A DNA stretch of 64,000 nt, taken from assembly GCF_000834055.1 (NCBI RefSeq), contig NZ_JXSQ01000006.1:1-64000 (forward strand). Reading direction: 5' to 3'. The first letter of the stretch is position 1; each line of letters opens with the position of its first letter. Positions 59,229 to 64,000 of the stretch are shown here, in pieces. This DNA is from Leucobacter komagatae. GTDB lineage: Bacteria > Actinomycetota > Actinomycetes > Actinomycetales > Microbacteriaceae. The notes beneath the pieces are model-generated. The model saw nothing but the letters and a program-made list of their open reading frames with translations, had not been told where the DNA came from and did no database searches. Both the position numbers and the translations under genes were made by a program.

Positions 59229-62200
59229 CTACGCTGCCGTGCCGCCCAGCCCCACCTTTGGCTTCGCCCATGACCGGCCGCTCGTGTCCTTGAGGATGTC
59301 GTACTCCACGTCGACGTGCGGCTCAATCGCACTGTACTTGTCGTTCGGTGCGCCGATGACGAGCTGGAAGCCGAGACCACGCCACGCACCGATCGCGCGC
59401 TTCGTGAAGTGCGCGTCGGCCTTGATGAGGGCTTCGTCGAGGAACACGGGCGCGTAGCGCGGGCGCTCAGAGCCCGCGTCGCCGAGCTGGTACCGCAGCG
59501 CTGCACCGACGATGAACGCGATGAGCTCCTGCGACTCGCCACCGGACTTCTCGCCGATGTGGTCGTAGAGCGCGGCGTGCTGCCCGGTCTCGGCGTGCAC
59601 CTTCTCCGCGCTCACGCGCACGTGGTTGCGCACGTCGACGAGCTCGGCGAAGTCGGGGGCTGAGCGGCGGATCCGGCCGATGAACTTCTTCATCCGCTCG
59701 TATGCCTGCTCGCGCTCAGTGTCGCTCTCCGCCGAGCCGATGAGCGAGCGGACCTCGCGCAGTTCGGCCCGGAAGCGTCGCCGCGCCTCCGACTGGTTCT
59801 CACGCGGGGTGATCTGCAGCCGGTGCTCGTCGTCGTAGAACGGCAGATCGCGCATGATCGCGTTGATCGGCTCGATGCGTTCCTTGATCTCGCGCAGCGC
59901 CCGGCTGAGCGTCGAGTCGAGGTTCGTGAGGTCGTTGCCCGAAAGCTTGAGCAGGCTGTGCTTCCACTCGGTTTCGAGCTCGTGCAGACCGCTCGTCTCG
60001 AGTTCTTCGAGGATCCGCTCGAAGTCCTTCAGCGACGAGTCTGGGTCGGCGCGGAGGTTCGGGTTCGGCCAGCTCTCGAGGAAGCTCTCGAGTGCGCGCT
60101 TGAGGTGATCGCGCTGCTCCTCGAGGGTGTCCTGCGCGGTCGCCTGGTCGTCGGCGAGGAGCTTCGAGGCGCTCAGGAACGCCGCGTCGAAGCTGGCGAG
60201 TGTCTCGCCCTTGGTCCGCTCGCGCGCGGTCTCAGGCGCACTGAAGCGCTCATCGAGGTACGCGGCCTGCGCCGCGGTGAGCTCACGGTCAGCGTCTTCC
60301 GCGTCATCAATCGCCTGCTGGGCCGTGTCGACCTCGTCGGTGACGTCCGCCCACCGGGCGGCGATGCGCTCCTGCTGCTCCTCGGCACGGCCGACGAGCT
60401 TCTGCAGCCCCTCGTGCTTGAGCTTGAGTTCCGCGATCTGCGCGTTCAACGACTCGATCTCGGGGCTGCCCGTGACGAGCTCGCCGACGATCCGCTCCCA
60501 GTTGTCGCGCTCGGCCTCGAGGCTCGCAACGTCGATCTGCTCCCACGTGAGCTCGCTGATTTTCAGGTACGCCGCGTGCTTCGCGTCGAGCGCGTCGAGG
60601 CCAGAGGCGGCCTCTCGCTCGGCACGCTCTGCTGCGAGGATCTGCGCCTCGAGGCTCGTGAGCTGCTCGGTGAGATCCGCGAGCCGGAGCTGGTTCGAAA
60701 AGCCGAGCACGTTCTGCCTGCCGTGACCGCCGTGTGCGCCGCGGGCGCCCTGCGACATCTGCCCGGAGATCGTGATCGCCATGGCGTGCTGCGAGAGCGT
60801 CGCCGCGTCGTCGATGCAGGCGAAACCGAAGCGGTCAGCGAGCCTGCCCTCGAGCCACCCGGTGAACGGGGTATCGCGCACGTCGAGCCGGCCGGGAAGA
60901 CCGGCTGGGTCGAGGCGGGCGGTGCGGCGCAGCCCGGTTGGCACGCCCTCGTAGCGGAGACGGGTCGGGATACGCAGCTCGTTGATTGCGGCACGGAACA
61001 CGGGCAGCAGCCCGTCGTCGATGAGCAGCGTCGTCGCGAAGCCGCCGAGGGCGAGGTTGAACGCCTCACGCCACGGCTCGAACTCGGTGCGCACCTCGAC
61101 GAGCTCGCCGACGAACGGCAGCTCCTCGGGGGTCAGGCCCGCGGCGCGGGCGAGCACCTCGCGGGCCTCGTGCAGGTGGCTCGGAATGTTGCCGCGCAGC
61201 CCTGCAGCCCGGCCGCGTTCGGCGGTGAGCTCGGCCACGCGGGCGCGGAGCGCATTCGTCGCACCGCGCGCGTCGGCGTAGCCGTCGCGCACGCTCGCCT
61301 TCACCTTTGGGTCGGCGAGCGCCTTCTGGGCGCGGGCGACGAGGGCGCGGAACGCCTTCTCGGTCGACACGTCTTCGCCAAGCTCTTCGGCTGCCGCGTC
61401 GAAGCGGCGGCGTGCCTCCCGCACCGTCTCCAGCCGCTTCTCGACGAGGGAAAGGTCGCGCTCTGCGCGCTCGATGCGGTCGCCGCCAGAGTTGCGCAGC
61501 ACCTCGATGAGCCCGTCGCGCTCGGCCTCAACGCCCGAGGCGAGCGCCTGCTGCGTGCGCACCTCGATGTCGGCGCTTGCCTTCTCGTGCTGCAGCTCGG
61601 CTTCGACGTCGCGCAGCAGCGACAGCCTGCGGGTGTTCCGCCAGAGCGCGGAGAGCGACGCGGGGTCCGAGAAGCGCCCGATCTCGTCGATGAGGCGCAG
61701 CTGGTCGGCGGCAGCGGTGATCCTGCCGCGCATGTCGCGGATCGGGCTCAGCGCGCGCACCTGCCGCTGTGCGGTGACCATGCGCAGGCGGGTGTCTTCG
61801 AGCTCGTCGAAGTGCGCGACGACGGCGTCTGCCGTGCCGAGGGTGTCCGGCTCCTCAAGCACCATCCGCTTGTACAGCTCGTCGACGGTGGTGATCTGCT
61901 GGCCGGCCTGGATGCGCGCGAGCAGGCTCATCGCCTTCGAGCCGGCGCCGGCGGCGCCAATGCCGAGCACGGCGTGGATCTTCGCCGAGAACTCCCGGTC
62001 GGTCGAGAACGTTTCCAGGCCGGCGGCCTTCACCGCTGAGTCGCTCAGGCGCTGGCCGGCAGCGGCCTCGAGCGCGCCCAAGTCGAGCGGTCCGTCGCAG
62101 GTCGCGCGCACGCGCACCGTGTCTTCGATGATGCGTGCGTTCGCCGGGATGTACCAGGCTCGCACCGCGGTGAACTGCGAGCCGTCGTGGTCCGTCCAGG

Positions 62201-62588
62201 TCATCGCGATCGCGGTCCACGTGTCCTCGCCGTCGCCGCGGAGCACGCGCACGCGGGTTCCCTCGTCGGTGCGGGACTCGTCGAGCTTGCCGCGGCCGTA
62301 CGAGAGGATGTTGCGCTGTTCCTCGCCGCGCGACCGGCCAGAGACGCCGCCGTTCGAGGCGCCGTTGAAGGGGGTCGTGTGCGGCATCATGAGCGCGATG
62401 TAGGCGTCCATGAGGGTTGATTTGCCTGACCCAGATCCGCCGCAGAACAGCGTCGCGTTCGGCGAGAACTTCACGCGGTGCGCGCCGTCGTAGCCGCCCC
62501 AGTTCACGAGCTGCAACTCGTCGGCGATCCACTGCTGCCCGCGCGAAGCGGCCGGGATCAGCCCAAACAGTGTGTCGAGCATGGTCAT
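59229..62588 (-). CDS. jetC: Wadjet/Mks-type SMC-like ATPase (JetC)
   Basis: A 1119-residue SMC/Rad50-like protein. Walker [10 protein letters not shown] is at 50-58, two long coiled-coil arms surround a central hinge-like part, and the C-terminal head has signature SGGESQ (about 1015-1020) and Walker B VFLDEA (about 1048). The tail [20 protein letters not shown] is typical of JetC/MksB. With JetA and JetB it would form the motor that extrudes and restrains circular plasmid DNA. It overlaps the JetB stop by 4 bp. No JetD nuclease gene follows; instead a 165-bp gap leads to a convergent TetR gene. Confidence 0.92.
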   Translation of the reverse strand: MTMLDTLFGLIPAASRGQQWIADELQLVNWGGYDGAHRVKFSPNATLFCGGSGSGKSTLMDAYIALMMPHTTPFNGASNGGVSGRSRGEEQRNILSYGRGKLDESRTDEGTRVRVLRGDGEDTWTAIAMTWTDHDGSQFTAVRAWYIPANARIIEDTVRVRATCDGPLDLGALEAAAGQRLSDSAVKAAGLETFSTDREFSAKIHAVLGIGAAGAGSKAMSLLARIQAGQQITTVDELYKRMVLEEPDTLGTADAVVAHFDELEDTRLRMVTAQRQVRALSPIRDMRGRITAAADQLRLIDEIGRFSDPASLSALWRNTRRLSLLRDVEAELQHEKASADIEVRTQQALASGVEAERDGLIEVLRNSGGDRIERAERDLSLVEKRLETVREARRRFDAAAEELGEDVSTEKAFRALVARAQKALADPKVKASVRDGYADARGATNALRARVAELTAERGRAAGLRGNIPSHLHEAREVLARAAGLTPEELPFVGELVEVRTEFEPWREAFNLALGGFATTLLIDDGLLPVFRAAINELRIPTRLRYEGVPTGLRRTARLDPAGLPGRLDVRDTPFTGWLEGRLADRFGFACIDDAATLSQHAMAITISGQMSQGARGAHGGHGRQNVLGFSNQLRLADLTEQLTSLEAQILAAERAEREAASGLDALDAKHAAYLKISELTWEQIDVASLEAERDNWERIVGELVTGSPEIESLNAQIAELKLKHEGLQKLVGRAEEQQERIAARWADVTDEVDTAQQAIDDAEDADRELTAAQAAYLDERFSAPETARERTKGETLASFDAAFLSASKLLADDQATAQDTLEEQRDHLKRALESFLESWPNPNLRADPDSSLKDFERILEELETSGLHELETEWKHSLLKLSGNDLTNLDSTLSRALREIKERIEPINAIMRDLPFYDDEHRLQITPRENQSEARRRFRAELREVRSLIGSAESDTEREQAYERMKKFIGRIRRSAPDFAELVDVRNHVRVSAEKVHAETGQHAALYDHIGEKSGGESQELIAFIVGAALRYQLGDAGSERPRYAPVFLDEALIKADAHFTKRAIGAWRGLGFQLVIGAPNDKYSAIEPHVDVEYDILKDTSGRSWAKPKVGLGGTAA

Positions 62589-63322
62589 ACTGATGCGCCC
62601 TCGTGATCCAGTTCAGTGATGTCGGTGGAGTCGGTGTTGTCGGCAGCAAGATCCGCTACCGGTTGCGCGGGAACCGCCATGGGCGCCGTCTGCTCACGCA
62701 GCCAGCCCTGCAGTTCGCGCAGCCGCTCGGCGCTCAGCACGACCTCGACGAGCGGGGTGATCGTGAAGCGCCCCTCGGTTTCCTCTTCGACGATGCCCTC
62801 CTGGCGGAGGCGCCCAAGCGCGCTGCGCACGGTCTTCTGCCTGGCAGCTGGACTCCCCTCCTGCTCGTTGAAGTAGCTGAGCACGGTCTGCTCGATCTCT
62901 TCGACGTCGATCCGCACCGCGAGCTCCCCAGCCGTCGACTCCCGCTGGTAGACGGTGCGGAGGTACACGAGCACGAGCGTCTCAGCCCGGTTGTACGACT
63001 CGTCGCGGAGCAGCACCGGCACCTCAAGCTCCTCGGAGCGCACCTGCTGCTTGTAGGCGACACCGCGCTCGGGGTCGACGATGAGCCGCACGAACAGATC
63101 GTGCAATCGCGACTCGATGACCTGCTGGTTTTCGAGCAGCACCGCCCACTCGTCGCTGTGCTTGTCCGCGAAGATGACGCGGCGCTGCAGCAGGCGCACC
63201 AGCACCCGGCGCACGGCAGGTTCGAGCACGCCGCGATCCCCCGCGAAGTACTCCTCGGGGTCGTTCTCCATCGCGACGGGCGCGACAAACGGGGCGCCGT
63301 TCGGTTCAGGTTGTTCAGTCAT
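62585..63322 (-). CDS. jetB: Wadjet/Mks-type accessory subunit, DUF4194 (JetB)
   Basis: A 245-residue kite-like winged-helix protein (DUF4194; MksE equivalent). [19 protein letters not shown] and [17 protein letters not shown], with a late [16 protein letters not shown] wing, are typical. It should bind the JetC head and DNA. ATG at 63322 is chosen; an alternative at 63331 lengthens the overlap with JetA. It overlaps both neighbours, as in other Wadjet operons. Confidence 0.9.
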   Translation of the reverse strand: MTEQPEPNGAPFVAPVAMENDPEEYFAGDRGVLEPAVRRVLVRLLQRRVIFADKHSDEWAVLLENQQVIESRLHDLFVRLIVDPERGVAYKQQVRSEELEVPVLLRDESYNRAETLVLVYLRTVYQRESTAGELAVRIDVEEIEQTVLSYFNEQEGSPAARQKTVRSALGRLRQEGIVEEETEGRFTITPLVEVVLSAERLRELQGWLREQTAPMAVPAQPVADLAADNTDSTDITELDHEGASV

Positions 63323-64000
63323 GCGTGTCATCTTTCAGTGTGCGCGCGGTCACCGCGCCGAAGGCGAACTGGCGGGTGGTTCCGTCGGGGCGCATGGCGT
63401 CAACGACAGAGACCTCGCCGCTTTCGGTGAGGCCGTTGCGGTGTGCGATTTCGAGGAGGCCGAGCAGGTCGGCCGGGCGGCGGTTCGCGTCGCTGTCGAT
63501 TGCCGCGAATGCTGCCGCAAGGTCGAACTGGTCGCCCTCGATGCCCGCGACGTAGTCCTCAAGCTCCGTGTAATTCGGGCCGCCCCAGGCCCGCGTATCA
63601 GCGTCGACGAACTCAGCGCGCTCGACGGCGTCAGTCGCGTCGCGCAGCGGGGCTGGCACGTTCGGTGGCCGCGGATCGCTCACGGTCTGCCTGAGGTGGC
63701 CGATGCCTGCGGTGGGGAGGCTCCGCAGCGGATCGATGCGATCACCCGCCTTCGACTCAGGCACCCACGCCTGCAGGCCAGCCATGACGCTGCGCAGCAG
63801 GTGATCGACCTCGCGGTCGCGGATCGGGTCGTGCGTGCGCACCTGGGTCGTGATGACGTGTGAGGCGCGGCGCTGCGCGCTGAGCACCTCTTCGACGCCC
63901 TGCTCGACGCGCTTCGCGATCGCCCGCAGGTCGTTTCGCTGTTCCGCGCTCATGTGGCGGGTGAAGGGCTTGCCGAGGAGGTTCTGCAGCTGCTCGGTGA
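63315..64000 (-). CDS. jetA: Wadjet/Mks-type kleisin subunit, DUF3375 (JetA), 5' partial
   Basis: The frame is open through to the window edge, so only the C-terminal ~228 residues are seen; the ATG at 63953 is probably internal. The part visible is helical and charged, then ends in a winged-helix-like region ([20 protein letters not shown]). Gene order and coupling to DUF4194 and JetC identify it as DUF3375/JetA, the kleisin (MksF equivalent) that closes the SMC ring. The end overlaps JetB by 8 bp. Confidence 0.85.
   Translation of the reverse strand, partial: TEQLQNLLGKPFTRHMSAEQRNDLRAIAKRVEQGVEEVLSAQRRASHVITTQVRTHDPIRDREVDHLLRSVMAGLQAWVPESKAGDRIDPLRSLPTAGIGHLRQTVSDPRPPNVPAPLRDATDAVERAEFVDADTRAWGGPNYTELEDYVAGIEGDQFDLAAAFAAIDSDANRRPADLLGLLEIAHRNGLTESGEVSVVDAMRPDGTTRQFAFGAVTARTLKDDTHD

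Noticed and set aside
59119-59271. Calling the short frame after JetC a JetD remnant
   Set aside because: I cannot match its 50 residues to a JetD C-terminus from memory; it is reported only as an unexplained frame.
59823-62039. A 738-codon plus-strand frame opposite JetC
   Set aside because: It is a GC-skewed antisense shadow rich in Leu/Arg/Glu/Val with no domain; JetC motifs are clear on the minus strand.
1-64000. CRISPR arrays, tRNA/rRNA genes, prophage or insertion sequences
   Set aside because: I saw no regularly spaced repeats, no tRNA-like CCA-ended cloverleaf or rRNA sequence, and no transposase, integrase or phage structural genes.

Overview
The window is high-GC actinobacterial chromosome. 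Frequent ATGA/GTGA stop-start overlaps, GTG starts, actinobacterial families (LCP and FtsW-type envelope proteins, an Asp23/AmaP stress cluster, a phytoene-dehydrogenase-like flavoprotein, DUF3556) and gene style point to Microbacteriaceae. A Leucobacter-like organism is my best guess; this is inference from pattern, not a search. I saw no rRNA, tRNA, CRISPR array, integrase or intact insertion sequence.

Layout. 1-1.5 kb: end of a sugar-catabolic operon (TIM-barrel isomerase, SDR) with slightly lower GC. 1.5-4.2 kb: two small membrane proteins and an ABC-F ATPase. 4.2-4.7 kb: a scar where a GntR/FCD regulator remnant meets an internally deleted peptide-binding-protein remnant. 4.9-9.3 kb: an MFS transporter, then a thiamine-precursor uptake operon (thiamine-binding protein, ThiX, ThiY, ThiZ) led by a clear TPP riboswitch. 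9.5-12.3 kb: a zinc-free alcohol-dehydrogenase-like reductase and a DEAD-box helicase. 12.3-18.6 kb: an operon-like set of acyl-CoA ligase, DUF3556 membrane protein, phytoene-dehydrogenase-like FAD enzyme and PucR regulator, coupled by ATGA overlaps. 18.9-20.8 kb: ankyrin lipoprotein and repeat surface protein. 20.9-22.8 kb: two-component system whose kinase is split by a C7 tract. 23-26.2 kb: DedA-like protein, zinc-ribbon SDR, luciferase-like monooxygenase.

26.4-31.1 kb is an envelope-stress region: an ECF sigma factor coupled to an Asp23-type protein, small stress proteins (GlsB/YeaQ, CsbD), then a tight operon of Asp23, DUF2273, AmaP-like and DUF6286-like proteins, several apparently sharing one fold. 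31.3-37.5 kb: a pseudouridine synthase, a zinc-ribbon protein, an alpha/beta hydrolase and a large surface M20 peptidase. 37.8-45.8 kb: a six-gene coupled operon of a family-5 solute-binding ABC importer ending in a beta-glucosidase fused to a tyrosine phosphatase, with a divergent TetR regulator and palindromic candidate operators.

45.7-50.1 kb: OmpR-type two-component system, FtsW/RodA-type SEDS protein and LCP ligase (cell wall). 50.2-54 kb: MFS transporter, FabH, MarR regulator and two membrane proteins; FabH and the membrane pair share the same palindrome. 54-55.7 kb: two ArsR/SRPBCC pairs. 55.8-59.1 kb: M23 peptidase, acyl-CoA dehydrogenase and divergent TetR. 59.2-64 kb: JetC, JetB and partial JetA of a Wadjet/Mks-type SMC system, without JetD at its usual place.

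The strongest leads are the glycosidase-phosphatase fusion, the DUF3556/FAD/acyl-CoA-ligase/PucR cluster, the Wadjet set lacking an adjacent JetD, and the Asp23-type protein in anti-sigma position.
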